A stretch of 64,000 bases of DNA from Gordonibacter sp034932485 (GCA_034932485.1 JAYFOQ010000022.1:1-64000), one strand, 5' to 3'. Positions 35,136 through 44,231 are shown, counted from the stretch's first letter. A program made the numbers and translations. Notes: a model not told the origin generated them from the letters alone.

Positions 35136-35528
35136 ATGGCTACGAAATGGGATTGCGCAAAGCTGAACTTGAAGCGCGAAGAAGGTCTCAAAATGGCATC
35201 GAGAAAGGCCGTCAAGAGGTTCAACGAAAGCGGTTGCAAGGGTATAAGGAAGATCGGCGTAATGCGCGACAAGGCGTTCCTCACCTACAGCGACCAAAGC
35301 GCGAAACACTACGTTGAGGTGCGGTTTCTCTTAACAACGCGCGAGTACATCGATCTTAAAGGGAACTGCGACGCGCATCGGGATCTCTATGCGGTAGCCG
35401 ACCGATACGGCGCCCGCGATGCGCGCGAGCAGCGCCACTGCATCTACGAGTCGTTCGTCGTCATAGGGCTTGAGACCGGCGAGCTCGTATTCCATGAACC
35501 AGCCAGCGCAGTCAGAAACCGATGCTAA
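35136..35528 (+). CDS. Hypothetical protein, 130 residues
   Basis: GGAG lies 8 nt before the ATG at 35136. The protein is rich in charged residues with a likely alpha/beta fold (FLTYSDQSAKHYVEVRFLL, REYIDLKGNCDAHRDLYAV). It matches no family I recognise. The opposite strand has an open frame of similar length (35331-35774), but this one has the better start. It lies among IS relics, so acquisition by transfer is likely. Confidence 0.45.
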   Translation: MATKWDCAKLNLKREEGLKMASRKAVKRFNESGCKGIRKIGVMRDKAFLTYSDQSAKHYVEVRFLLTTREYIDLKGNCDAHRDLYAVADRYGARDAREQRHCIYESFVVIGLETGELVFHEPASAVRNRC

Positions 35529-35690
35529 ACCAAGTGGCAATTTTCGAGATACGAACGGCGCGCATGCCGACGGCTCGAAGCCGTTTTGTCGGTCAAAAAT
35601 AAGCATTCTCAAGACCAATCCGCAAAGGAAAACCGAACGTTTTTCCCAATTCGAGTCCCTGCTTTTTGATTGCCTCGCACCGTCCAAAAA

Positions 35691-35721
35691 TGTCCCAAAA
35701 CCTCTACATGGTTTTGAGACA
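35691..35721. terminator. Near-perfect 12-bp hairpin
   Basis: TGTCCCAAAACC (35691-35702) pairs with GGTTTTGAGACA (35710-35721) with one mismatch and a 7-nt loop. It is 163 bp past the hypothetical gene. The rest of the gap to 36035 holds only the partial composite repeat. Confidence 0.4.
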
Positions 35722-35847
35722 TCCTCCACAAGCCCAGCTAATCGTTGAAATATTGACGTCGAGAACTTCAGCACGTATTTTCCTGCGCCTTAAATGCCAC
35801 GATCTTATTGACGAACGCGGCGATAATGGAATCTGCCAAATCCCGCG

Positions 35848-35926
35848 CAAGCGCCGCTGGGGCTTATAACGAGTCTCATGCTCCCCTGCATCACCCCCGC
35901 CACATCCTCACAAAGCCGCCCGTAAG
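35848..35926. repeat. GC-rich composite repeat, partial copy D
   Basis: CAAGCGCCGC, GGGGCTTAT and CACAAAGCCGCC blocks appear in the same order as at 46799-46868 in copy B, with substitutions. Confidence 0.5.
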
Positions 35927-36035
35927 CAGATACCGTTCGAGCACCATTGCTATAGCAACTCGACCATGACTCATAGTGCTATAGACTTTTCCATAAATGT
36001 AATACACTACGTATCACCCACTGAAGGGACACGCT

Positions 36036-36341
36036 ATTAAAACAAAGCCATGCGCAATACGTTTCTCCGAGACTGAGAAAAATGCGATTGAGCAATATGC
36101 ATATCGTCATGACATGACGTTTTCCGAAGTTGTAAGAAAATCCACTGAGGCTTTCCTTGCAATGGAAGAAAGGGACCACCTTTCGCTGACCGAGTTAGCG
36201 GAACGGGCAGCCGATGAAGATCCAGATCTTCTCTATGACCAGTTCCTAGATGATTTTTCTCATTCAGGTGAAAAGATTCTCTTAATCAGCAAAGAACCAG
36301 ATTGGAGGGGGGGGACGCTGCGTATTGGCTCTGTCTCTTAG
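36036..36341 (+). pseudogene. RelB/RHH-type antitoxin with an ATT start or lost start codon
   Basis: The frame reads KPCAIRFSETEKNAIEQYAY and MTFSEVVRKSTEAFL, a ribbon-helix-helix DNA-binding module typical of RelB/DUF6290 antitoxins, followed by an EDPDLLYDQFLDDF linker. No ATG, GTG or TTG begins it. An ATT at 36036 has AAGGGA at good spacing, and an internal ATG at 36114 would remove half of the RHH domain. Translation from ATT or loss of the start are both possible. The end runs into a poly-G tract, and no RelE toxin follows. Confidence 0.55.
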
Positions 36342-36543
36342 CGGCGACCGCTCATAAACTTGCACATGACAATTATCTACCTGTCCCCAAATGGGCGCTT
36401 TCTGAACGATACGTGGCACCAACCCCCATCTATGGCATGAATACCGAAAACCCGACTTCCAGGCATATCTCGTGAAGACAACCCCAATGGAATTTCGCTG
36501 CCATAACATGTTCCTTGGCGACAACGCCTTGTCTCGAGTCTAG
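36272..36543 (+). pseudogene. Frameshifted conserved hypothetical gene
   Basis: Two adjoining frames give DAAYWLCLLAATAHKLAHDN, then after one-base shift near 36445-36455, DFQAYLVKTTPMEFRCHNMF with an ending GDNALSRV and TAG at 36541. Their composition is protein-like and they read continuously across the shift. No start codon is present and the 5' part overlaps the antitoxin frame. I do not recognise the family. Confidence 0.5.
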
Positions 36544-36689
36544 CAAGGCTTCGTGTGATTATGAAAGAAATAATGGATTAAAATATTGCTCCTATGGTCC
36601 ATTTTTCACCATAAAGTCGTTTCAGCAGTACTTGCAGAGCAAAGAACCTGGCACTTCCAATGAATAGACGCCTTGAGAATTGAGAAATT

Positions 36690-38129
36690 ATGCACACCGA
36701 CGGTATTTTTGTTTCAGACTTCCTAGAACTCGATGACGAGCTCGACTCGCTTGGCGTATTCGATTCTTTGCTCGACAAAGATAGCAACTTCTTTATCAAT
36801 GTTGTAAGACTTAAAGCTACTTTAGTGCCTGAGTTTCAGGATGCATATGCGCACCTCAATATGTTTTTTAGCGATATCGCAACGATCTTAAGTTCATCCC
36901 AAGGCCCCAAGGCGATGGACAAAATGTATCGCGAAGCTCGCAAAAAGTTTGTATTTTCGGAAGTGAACGGAATCAACTTAGGCTTTGCCGAATCTGAATA
37001 CGGTGCGGGATTTGGAAAGACTCTTTCTGACAAAGTATTGCAAGATGCCTTTGAAATTATCAAGAGCGGGTCAAAACAACCTGAAATTTTTCATTTGGTT
37101 GGTTTGTTTGAAGAAAATATCGGCCCCGACAGATTGAGCGACATGATTGCAACAATCATACAGCCCGATATCGAAGCTTACACCCGAAGGATCCTTGAGG
37201 ATTTAGGTATAAACCATTTAACTAGGCCAGGTTTATCATTCAATTCAGAAGGTCTTATTAATAACCCGTTCAAAAAGACATGCATACTTCTTTTGCCAGT
37301 AGATATTCTCCATGAATTACCAATTGCCAGATGCTGGGAGGATATTGAGCATGTTGCTTCCGAGAATGCCGCAATACGCAGAGAAATCAACGAAGAAATA
37401 TGCGAAGAATGGAGCAAGTGGGCCTCAGCAGCAAAGAAAAACTACATCAGAGAGCATGTCTTCATGCAACCCGATCGATGCCAAAGGGTTATCGACAACT
37501 ACAGGGAAGAATGCGTTGCGCCATTCAATCCCTCATCTAACGTCGATTATTTCGCAAAACGTATCCTAAAGGAATTGAGGGGTTCGCTGAAGTGCGATGC
37601 GGAAAGAAATGATATTAATAGCCTTCAAGGGGCTCTTGACGTAATTGCCATCTTCCAGGATTGGGTTGAAAACCATCGCGGATGGGATTTTATTCGAGAA
37701 GCTCCGTCAGCCAAAAGGGAGAAATGCGTACAGCTTGCAATTTCCCTTGCGGGAAAGCATTACGTCCAAGTTAATAACCTCGATTTTAGCTCAGAGCCAG
37801 ATGCGGGCCGCGGTCCTGTAGATTTCAAACTCAGCAGAGGTAATGACAAAACCGTTGTCGAGGTCAAACTTTCAAGTAATAGCCAATATCTACACGGATA
37901 CCAAGAACAGATTCAGGAATACGGCAAGGCCGAAAATACCAGTCATCTAGTTTACGTTTACGTAGACTTAGGCGATCATCCGAGACGTCTTGAAAAAATC
38001 AAAACAGCCATTAAGGCTGATGAGGAAAAGCACGCCTCTCATCCAGAAGCGATAATAATCGATGCTACTCCCAAAAAGGCAGCAAGCACGTTTCACGCCA
38101 ACAATACAACTGGGCCCACATCTGAATAG
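36690..38129 (+). CDS. Stand-alone PD-(D/E)XK nuclease-like protein
   Basis: This 479-residue protein has a long helical N-terminal region of unknown fold. Its C-terminal quarter looks like a restriction-endonuclease fold: Asp378 in RGPVDFKLS, then VVEVKLSS with Glu391 and Lys393, and a later hydrophobic strand LVYVYVDLG. This order (D, ExK, beta-strand) is the classic nuclease core. No methyltransferase or helicase lies next to it. The ribosome-binding site is weak. The base composition is lower in GC than the flanking transposase genes. In this island a phage-defence role is plausible. Confidence 0.65.
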   Translation: MHTDGIFVSDFLELDDELDSLGVFDSLLDKDSNFFINVVRLKATLVPEFQDAYAHLNMFFSDIATILSSSQGPKAMDKMYREARKKFVFSEVNGINLGFAESEYGAGFGKTLSDKVLQDAFEIIKSGSKQPEIFHLVGLFEENIGPDRLSDMIATIIQPDIEAYTRRILEDLGINHLTRPGLSFNSEGLINNPFKKTCILLLPVDILHELPIARCWEDIEHVASENAAIRREINEEICEEWSKWASAAKKNYIREHVFMQPDRCQRVIDNYREECVAPFNPSSNVDYFAKRILKELRGSLKCDAERNDINSLQGALDVIAIFQDWVENHRGWDFIREAPSAKREKCVQLAISLAGKHYVQVNNLDFSSEPDAGRGPVDFKLSRGNDKTVVEVKLSSNSQYLHGYQEQIQEYGKAENTSHLVYVYVDLGDHPRRLEKIKTAIKADEEKHASHPEAIIIDATPKKAASTFHANNTTGPTSE

Positions 38130-38151
38130 CATGCATCACGAGCCGCATCCG

Positions 38152-41100
38152 CTAAATTCCTTTAATCTCACGCTCGGGCTTCTTGCGGCCGGAGCAGTAG
38201 GGGCAATATGACCGACTTGCGGCTACTCTTTGGTAGACAGGCATCTTGTACGTGTGCCCACAGTTGAGACCCTTCCACCACACCTCTCGTTTTGCGCCTG
38301 CAACCACGTCACGCGGCGTCACACCCTTATTCAGATGCGGATGCCACAGCTGGGCAATCAGCGGCTCCAGCGTTGCCAGATCATTGAATCCAGACCAAAC
38401 TTTTCGGTTATGACAGTAAGGACAACCGGGATCATGGCCAGATATCTTAGTCCGATTGACGACCGGAATCTTCCATTCGTGACCGAGCTCGCAACGCCAC
38501 CACACGGCTTTGCAGCTGTTCGCCATAATCTCGGTCGCCTTGAGGCCGTTGTTTTTTGTCGGATGCAGCTGCCGGGCGATCTTCGAATGGGTCGTTTTAA
38601 GGTCGTTGAAACCCTTGAGCACCTGACGCATCCCGCATACAGGGCAACCGGCATCGCTCTGTGTACGGTTAACCACTCCAATCTGCCACGTATGCCCGAG
38701 CTCACACCTCCACCAAACTCGATGCGCACTACCAGCAGTTACGTCGCCCGGGCCGAAGTCTCCGTTGAGATCAGTGTCCCACTGAGCAGAAAGCTCAGGA
38801 TGGGTATGGACAAGGTCATTGAAACCGGTAAGTACACGATGGTTCGAGCAGTACGGACATCCAGCTCCCGCGGTCCGTTCTGCTGGCCTGGCTTGCCACT
38901 CGTGCCCGCATTTCCCAAGCCACCATACCAGCGCCGTCGAATTGACCCGAACACACCCAGGGTCGAGCCCCTCGTTGAGCATCGGATGCAGCTCTGATGC
39001 TAAGTCAGGCCTAAGAGTTCCCAAGTCATTCAATCCGGAAAGCAATTTGCGATTAGCGCAGTATGGGCACGACGCATCAATGCGTGCGGTTCGCTGCGAG
39101 ATTGATTCTCTCCACACATGCCCACATTTTCCACGCCACCACACTGGCTTCGATGATCCGGTCAATGCTTCCTCAAGTGTCATCGGCGCATTCAGATATG
39201 CGTGCCACTGTGATGCAATATCAGGACGCTTTGCGGCAAGAACATTGTGCTTTGCTACCTTAAACCCGTAGCGCTTCTCATGGCTACAGTTCGGGCACTT
39301 GCGCGAGTTTGAAGAAGTGAGACGCAGACTTTCCTGCCACTCGTAACCGCAACGTGGACACAGCCACCACAGCCTTTTCGCCGTACGATCTGATACCGAC
39401 TCGGGCGTGAGATCACCGTTTTTCGTCGGATGCCACTTTGCCGGAAGTGCCGCATCTAGGCACTCGACCGAATTGTACCCCGGCAACACACGTGTACGAT
39501 TACAGTAAACACATCCTGCACCACGAAACACGCGACTGCGTACAGATTCCTTCCACGAGTGTCCGCATTCAGATCCCTTCCACCAAACCCGCTCTGTGGT
39601 TGCGCGTGTAACGTCCCCGGGACCAAGATCACTATTGCGCCTGAAATCCCATTCGGCAAGCAGGTCCTCATGCCCAAAGCTTTTACAGTACTCCTCAAAC
39701 GAGACAAGAAGGTTCGATGACTGCAGAAATCGTGTCCATTTAACAACAGTCTTTCCACCTGAAAAGGATGAGCTGCCTCCCGAATTAGGTTCCCTATCCC
39801 GCTCTCGCGCATCTCTCACCAGAGACTCGAAAGGCTCCATGACCTCTGCAAATCCATTTTCCCTCATCCATTGGTAAGGCGACTGCCTCCATATGCGGGA
39901 CAAAACACCGTTCCAAAGATAAACCTCACGATGTGAGTTGACAGCCGTGCTCTCAGGGGGCATGCCGCGATTCTTCGATGGATGCCAAAGGCGTGCGAGC
40001 TCGGGCGCGAGCGTCGCCACGTCATTGAATCCCGCAAGACCTTTTTGCCCCGAGCAGTACGGACAAAGCCTCCCATAAGCACTCTCCGCACGCTTCGAGA
40101 CGGGTGCGCGCCAAACGTGCCCACACTGACCCTCCCACCAAAACATCTGATGGAAGTCGGCAAACACGTGACTCGCGGGAAGCGGATTGCGTTTCGACCA
40201 CTCGGCGGCGAGCTCGGGGTGCGTCGTCGCAAGGTCATTTTTGCCTGAGACAAGTTCCACATCAGCACAGGCCAAGCAGTCGTCAAACGATCGTCCGGTG
40301 CGGCGCGCAGGTGCCTCACACCATGAAAAGCCACAATCCGGGCACAACCACCATACGCGCTTCTGGGATCTGCAAACCACGTCATGCGGCTTGAGACTTC
40401 CGTTGCGGGCAACATCCCATTGCTCTATCACTTTGGTGCGCCCGTGAGCCTGCGCCCATTCGTCAAGCGGAAGAAAGCGATCAGGACAGCCTCCTGCCAG
40501 TCCCTCGAATGTCTCGAGCCCGTCGGTTCTGCGCCTATGATGAGCCACGCATTGACGCTTATCGCGCGTATATACATCGATATCATTTGTACCTATTCGC
40601 GCAATCAGCTTACACGATGCAAAGTTCTCGGGCACTCCGTAATAATTCCCTCGCACCTGAACAACTGCATCCCCCATTGCGCAAACTTTCTTCCATGTAA
40701 CAGGCTCAAAAGGCTCCTTCGGGAGCGGCTGGAGCTCTGCTTTTTCTTCAGCTAGAAAAATTTGACGACGACTGCGCCCGCCTGCACTTCTCATTGGTCG
40801 GTCGTTGTACAACTCTACCAGTTCGCCTATTGCATTATTGAGCTGAGCTATTGAAGAGAACTCCATTTTCTCGAGCGTTGAAACAATACCGTTACCCATA
40901 ATCTTTACGTGACACTCAACAGCCCCTTTCCATGTCGGACTGTATGATTTAGCGGGGAGCACAATAGTGCCGTAATGATCTGCTAAGTCCCGATAGCGCT
41001 CGTTTACTTTCTTTCCCTGACGACAAAAGGTGACTCCTACGCGCAGGTTGTCGATAATGTCAAATAGCGGAACGCCGCCAAAAAACTCGAAGGCAGCCAC

Positions 41101-41682
41101 ATTATGCTCGAGCCAACTTTGCATGCCCATATCCAAGCTCGCGCGTACGAAAGTATAATCAGAGTATGGCAAGGTCGCTAGGAACAGAAAAGCAGGGGTC
41201 GAGCTCCCGTCGGAGCCGTGAACAGGAATACTACGAGCCGCCCAGTCAAGCTGACAACATTCCGCGCGATGCCAGTTTACGCGCATCGAAAGCTTTGGAT
41301 GAGCATCTGAAGCCCATGCGCGAACCTTTCGTTCAAACGTGACGCGCGCATAGGGCTCGCCTCCGTCTTCCTCGGCATGGACCAGATACGCCCCATACAA
41401 CTTATCAACATGTGCCATATCGGCCCTGCAGCCAGCATCCGCGATAATGCGGGGAAAGTCCGGCTGATAGCGCCTCGCGTTCTCGTGCGGATCAACAAGG
41501 TGTGCGAGCTCGGCTTCAGTGAGTTCAGGAGGTACTGGCCAACCGATACCGAGCTGGTGCGCACGCTGTGTTACCGAAGCGACCTTCTGAGCCCCACATC
41601 CGCACAAAAACGCCACCTTCGACTGAGTCATACCAGTCGAACACATTTCGATAATTTCTCGGTAAGGGTAATCCTCTGTCAC
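38152..41682 (-). CDS. IstA-type DDE transposase fused to a ten-unit treble-clef zinc array
   Basis: A 1176-residue protein. Residues 1-50 hold a helix-turn-helix-like start. The IstA integrase core spans about 120-300 with all three acids: Asp146 (CQLDWAA), Asp211 (DIIDNLRVGV) and Glu256 (KGAVECHV). A Mu-type C-terminal barrel follows (325-385, GNYYGVP). From 415 to the end come about ten repeats of 70-74 residues of the DUF4379 treble-clef type. Each has W(H/D)xxxN, VWWxC/GxCGHxW and CPYC. Their starts are near 415, 488, 559, 671, 745, 819, 891, 961, 1032 and 1106. Unit 3 lacks cysteines and is followed by a Ser/Gly linker. It overlaps the upstream inactive paralog by 4 bp. No IstB helper is present. 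Confidence 0.88.
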   Translation of the reverse strand: MTEDYPYREIIEMCSTGMTQSKVAFLCGCGAQKVASVTQRAHQLGIGWPVPPELTEAELAHLVDPHENARRYQPDFPRIIADAGCRADMAHVDKLYGAYLVHAEEDGGEPYARVTFERKVRAWASDAHPKLSMRVNWHRAECCQLDWAARSIPVHGSDGSSTPAFLFLATLPYSDYTFVRASLDMGMQSWLEHNVAAFEFFGGVPLFDIIDNLRVGVTFCRQGKKVNERYRDLADHYGTIVLPAKSYSPTWKGAVECHVKIMGNGIVSTLEKMEFSSIAQLNNAIGELVELYNDRPMRSAGGRSRRQIFLAEEKAELQPLPKEPFEPVTWKKVCAMGDAVVQVRGNYYGVPENFASCKLIARIGTNDIDVYTRDKRQCVAHHRRRTDGLETFEGLAGGCPDRFLPLDEWAQAHGRTKVIEQWDVARNGSLKPHDVVCRSQKRVWWLCPDCGFSWCEAPARRTGRSFDDCLACADVELVSGKNDLATTHPELAAEWSKRNPLPASHVFADFHQMFWWEGQCGHVWRAPVSKRAESAYGRLCPYCSGQKGLAGFNDVATLAPELARLWHPSKNRGMPPESTAVNSHREVYLWNGVLSRIWRQSPYQWMRENGFAEVMEPFESLVRDARERDREPNSGGSSSFSGGKTVVKWTRFLQSSNLLVSFEEYCKSFGHEDLLAEWDFRRNSDLGPGDVTRATTERVWWKGSECGHSWKESVRSRVFRGAGCVYCNRTRVLPGYNSVECLDAALPAKWHPTKNGDLTPESVSDRTAKRLWWLCPRCGYEWQESLRLTSSNSRKCPNCSHEKRYGFKVAKHNVLAAKRPDIASQWHAYLNAPMTLEEALTGSSKPVWWRGKCGHVWRESISQRTARIDASCPYCANRKLLSGLNDLGTLRPDLASELHPMLNEGLDPGCVRVNSTALVWWLGKCGHEWQARPAERTAGAGCPYCSNHRVLTGFNDLVHTHPELSAQWDTDLNGDFGPGDVTAGSAHRVWWRCELGHTWQIGVVNRTQSDAGCPVCGMRQVLKGFNDLKTTHSKIARQLHPTKNNGLKATEIMANSCKAVWWRCELGHEWKIPVVNRTKISGHDPGCPYCHNRKVWSGFNDLATLEPLIAQLWHPHLNKGVTPRDVVAGAKREVWWKGLNCGHTYKMPVYQRVAASRSYCPYCSGRKKPEREIKGI

Positions 41683-42989
41683 GAGTCCACCACCCCCATG
41701 GCCTCTTTTACTATCTCAAGGCTAAACGATTCACTGGCGTTTAACACCTTTCTGCACGCCTCATCAAGCGACACAACCGAGGATTGTTGCGCAAGGACAA
41801 GTAGGGCCTTACAGTCAGCAAGACCCCTACCATCCCGACGGCACGAACGCAAAAGCAGCCTCATCGCACGAACAACATCGGGGCCCAAAACTCGTGCTTC
41901 GGCAAAAAAGGCGCGGTCGATGCGTGCAGCGTACCAACGATGAGCAGCAGGACGATGCTCTGGGTCGGTAACGACATTTCGGCCCGGTGCAGACGCATCT
42001 TTAACAGCATGCGAAGCTACAAGATCACCACCAAAGAAGGCGCGCACTTTATCCGAAGTAACTTGGACGCGAACAGTCTCGAAAGCGAGTCGCCACGGGA
42101 CAGAATACCTGACACCACGATAGACGAAATGGTGGTCTGTTCCTACCGAACGTTCGAGCCAAACATCGAATCCATAAGGCTTTTTCGGTAAAGAAATCAT
42201 CTGAATAATCTCGCGTTCAGCAAGCACCCTTGAACGTGCGGGATGGTCGGAAAAAGCCGTAGCGTTCAAAAATGCCACCTGCCGCTCGATAATGACATCA
42301 ACCTCTTCAAACGATGTCGGCGCACACTCGCGTAGAGCGCGCCTAACTTGTCTAAGAACGTAAGAAGAATTTCGAACATCACGTGGTTTGGCATGTTTGA
42401 GGGCGGTCTTAGCGGTTTTCGGTCGCGCACCAAACAACACCGTCTTATGGTATTCAGCGAACGCTTCAAGCGTGGCATGAACCGAAACTCCGGCATTTGA
42501 CATAGACGCACCAATCATGGTGCAGTCGGTCACATGCGGCACACCTCCCATCCAGCGAAAAGCGCGCTCACAACAACGCATCCAAGAATCCGGTGTGCCG
42601 GATTCCGCACGACAAACAAACGTAGCATCAGAAAAAGCCATCTGAGCCACAAACAACCTAATGCTTCCACGCGGTAAAGACTTCATCTCTTGCATAGCCC
42701 AATAGGTCCGCATGTACTCACCAGGAAACCATTCAGGTGAGCTTTCCCCTATACTCTGACGTCTCCAGCCATTGAGAATGGTACAGAAGCTCGAAAAAGA
42801 GTAGGCGCGCTCATTTGCAACTTTACAGGCATCAACGTATTCCGCATAAACGTGATGACGCGTAATCGAGCGCGCATCATCAAGACGATCGCTAAAATGC
42901 TCACAAATAGGTAGCGCACACGTCCTGCGTGTCCCCTTGGCGCTCTGTATAACGACGTTGTGATTGTCCGCGGCTTCGGGAGCATACAT
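41679..42989 (-). CDS. IstA-like protein with degenerate catalytic site
   Basis: This 436-residue protein aligns with the IstA core and Mu-type C-terminal domain. The segment FRWMGGVPHVTDCTMIGASM matches the second Asp region (Asp155), and YGFDVWLERSVG with YRGVRYSVP opens the barrel. The first catalytic Asp is replaced by Tyr96 (MRTYWAM) and the Glu by Leu197 in the PKTAKTALK region. It is therefore probably not a nuclease but a structural or DNA-binding partner for the active transposase encoded immediately downstream (ATGA overlap). It begins 18 bp after the degenerate recombinase. Confidence 0.8.
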   Translation of the reverse strand: MYAPEAADNHNVVIQSAKGTRRTCALPICEHFSDRLDDARSITRHHVYAEYVDACKVANERAYSFSSFCTILNGWRRQSIGESSPEWFPGEYMRTYWAMQEMKSLPRGSIRLFVAQMAFSDATFVCRAESGTPDSWMRCCERAFRWMGGVPHVTDCTMIGASMSNAGVSVHATLEAFAEYHKTVLFGARPKTAKTALKHAKPRDVRNSSYVLRQVRRALRECAPTSFEEVDVIIERQVAFLNATAFSDHPARSRVLAEREIIQMISLPKKPYGFDVWLERSVGTDHHFVYRGVRYSVPWRLAFETVRVQVTSDKVRAFFGGDLVASHAVKDASAPGRNVVTDPEHRPAAHRWYAARIDRAFFAEARVLGPDVVRAMRLLLRSCRRDGRGLADCKALLVLAQQSSVVSLDEACRKVLNASESFSLEIVKEAMGVVDS

Positions 42990-43007
42990 GCCATCGCCCC
43001 CGACTAT

Positions 43008-43493
43008 CTAAGTGTCAGCGGCTGCCTCCTTCATGAAGCGGTAAAGCGTGCTGCGCTTTACCCCGCATACACCGCACGCCTCTTCAACCGTCGAACCCTG
43101 GGCCCGCATCTGGGCCGCACGCTCAAGCGCCGTGGTATCGGCCTTCGGACGGCCACCCTTATCCTTAGGCCCCTGAGCCTTGCGCCCCTTTGCCGGATTC
43201 ACCGCCGCGAACGCCGCAGCATGAGCGAACAAAGAGACTCCATCCAATTCGGTATCGATGCCCTCATCTAGCGCAACAAGCTCAGCACCGGCATTGCCAA
43301 TCTGTACGACAGCCTTGGCAGACGACGCTGCGGTTGAACCGAGCACGGCAAGGTTGCGCACCACCACCACATCACCTGGACCCACCATAGCCATGAGGGC
43401 TGAAAGGGATGTAGCCTGCACACTGTCACAGCGTCCCGACTCCAACGACGCCGCCCTGGGCGCATTCCCGCGCCCCACGTACCCTATGCGCAT
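43008..43493 (-). CDS. Degenerate serine-recombinase-like DNA-binding protein
   Basis: A 161-residue protein with a resolvase-like N-terminal fold (MRIGYVGRGN, GDVVVVRNLAVLGST) and a Hin-type helix-turn-helix at the C-terminus (GSTVEEACGVCGVKRSTLYRF). The canonical catalytic serine region YxRxS is changed to YVGRG, and the LDRLGRS arginines are replaced (LAVLGST), so strand cleavage is unlikely. It is the first gene of the three-gene unit with the two IstA proteins. A DNA-binding or regulatory role is inferred. The ATG at 43493 has GGGAGG 11 nt upstream; GTG at 43541 is an alternative. Confidence 0.65.
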   Translation of the reverse strand: MRIGYVGRGNAPRAASLESGRCDSVQATSLSALMAMVGPGDVVVVRNLAVLGSTAASSAKAVVQIGNAGAELVALDEGIDTELDGVSLFAHAAAFAAVNPAKGRKAQGPKDKGGRPKADTTALERAAQMRAQGSTVEEACGVCGVKRSTLYRFMKEAAADT

Positions 43494-43524
43494 GGCGAAA
43501 CCAACCTCCCATCTCATTTGACGA

Positions 43525-43635
43525 GCAGATTTTACAACCACCGTAGCAAAAGCTTCCGATGACGTCCGCCAAAACGCCTACATACTCGGCTCCCGAACAT
43601 CCCTTGTCGAGAGCTTCCGGACCGACCACCGTCAC
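43525..43635 (-). pseudogene. Possible second serine-recombinase fragment
   Basis: The frame VVGPEALDKG and EYVGVLADVIGSFCYG recalls the C-terminal end of IS607-type serine recombinases (a valine strand followed by an acidic helix and SF residues). It is in another frame than the gene at 43008-43493. The match is short and may be chance. Confidence 0.3.
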
Positions 43636-43862
43636 GTGCAGCCCCTTCTGGACATCTCCTTGAACTCTGCATGCTCATCGGAAACCCGGATACGATGTCA
43701 AGGGCCACAAAAACTTTTTGTCAGGCTTTGGATAGCATTGGCCAAAAACTCAAGCGCTCTGCGTTTTGCTTTTCCCCTTGCACCGCACCGGAACCCCGAT
43801 GGTCAGCGAGCCACAAGGTTCGCCCACAGGGGGCAAGCCAACGGTAACAGGAGGTCATTACC

Positions 43863-44231
43863 ATGGAAGCAATCAGCAACGACAAGGCAATGAACGGCAT
43901 CGAACGATACCTAGAGCGACGCGGCATGTACATCACAGAACGCGGTTGGGCGCACGGCAAGGATAAGATTGACTTCGTTGTCCGCGATGACGATGAGCTG
44001 GTGTTCGTGGCTGCCAGGATTCGTGAGAACACAGGAAAGGGCCTGCCCGAAGAGGATTCGAGCCGCAAGTCGTTCGAGAAGGTGGCCGCAGCCTATTTGG
44101 CCGAACATCCCGATATCCCCGAAGGTCGGGTCAGGTTCGACATTGTGTCGATGTTGATCCTGAGCGACAGCCGCGCCCTCATCCGACACCACATGAACGC
44201 AACCTCGGTGGCTGGCGAAGACCTCAGCTAG
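43863..44231 (+). CDS. YraN-like (UPF0102) protein with altered active site
   Basis: A 122-residue protein of the UPF0102 predicted-nuclease fold. YLERRGMYITERGW and KIDFVVRDDDELVFVAARIR align with the family, in which FVEVK supplies the catalytic Glu and Lys. Here they read VAAR, so catalysis is doubtful. AGGAGG lies 8 nt before the ATG. It lies on the plus strand next to the transposon-like unit. Similar proteins are found in coriobacterial mobile elements, so this copy is likely an element gene rather than the housekeeping one. Confidence 0.7.
   Translation: MEAISNDKAMNGIERYLERRGMYITERGWAHGKDKIDFVVRDDDELVFVAARIRENTGKGLPEEDSSRKSFEKVAAAYLAEHPDIPEGRVRFDIVSMLILSDSRALIRHHMNATSVAGEDLS

Noticed and set aside
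34568..35317. Plus-strand frame of 249 codons over the istA tail
   Set aside because: Arg-rich shadow of the istA frame; similarity lies in the other frame.
35331..35774. Minus-strand frame of 147 codons opposite the 130-residue hypothetical gene
   Set aside because: No ribosome-binding site and it runs through a hairpin region; the plus-strand frame has a better start. The choice is not certain.
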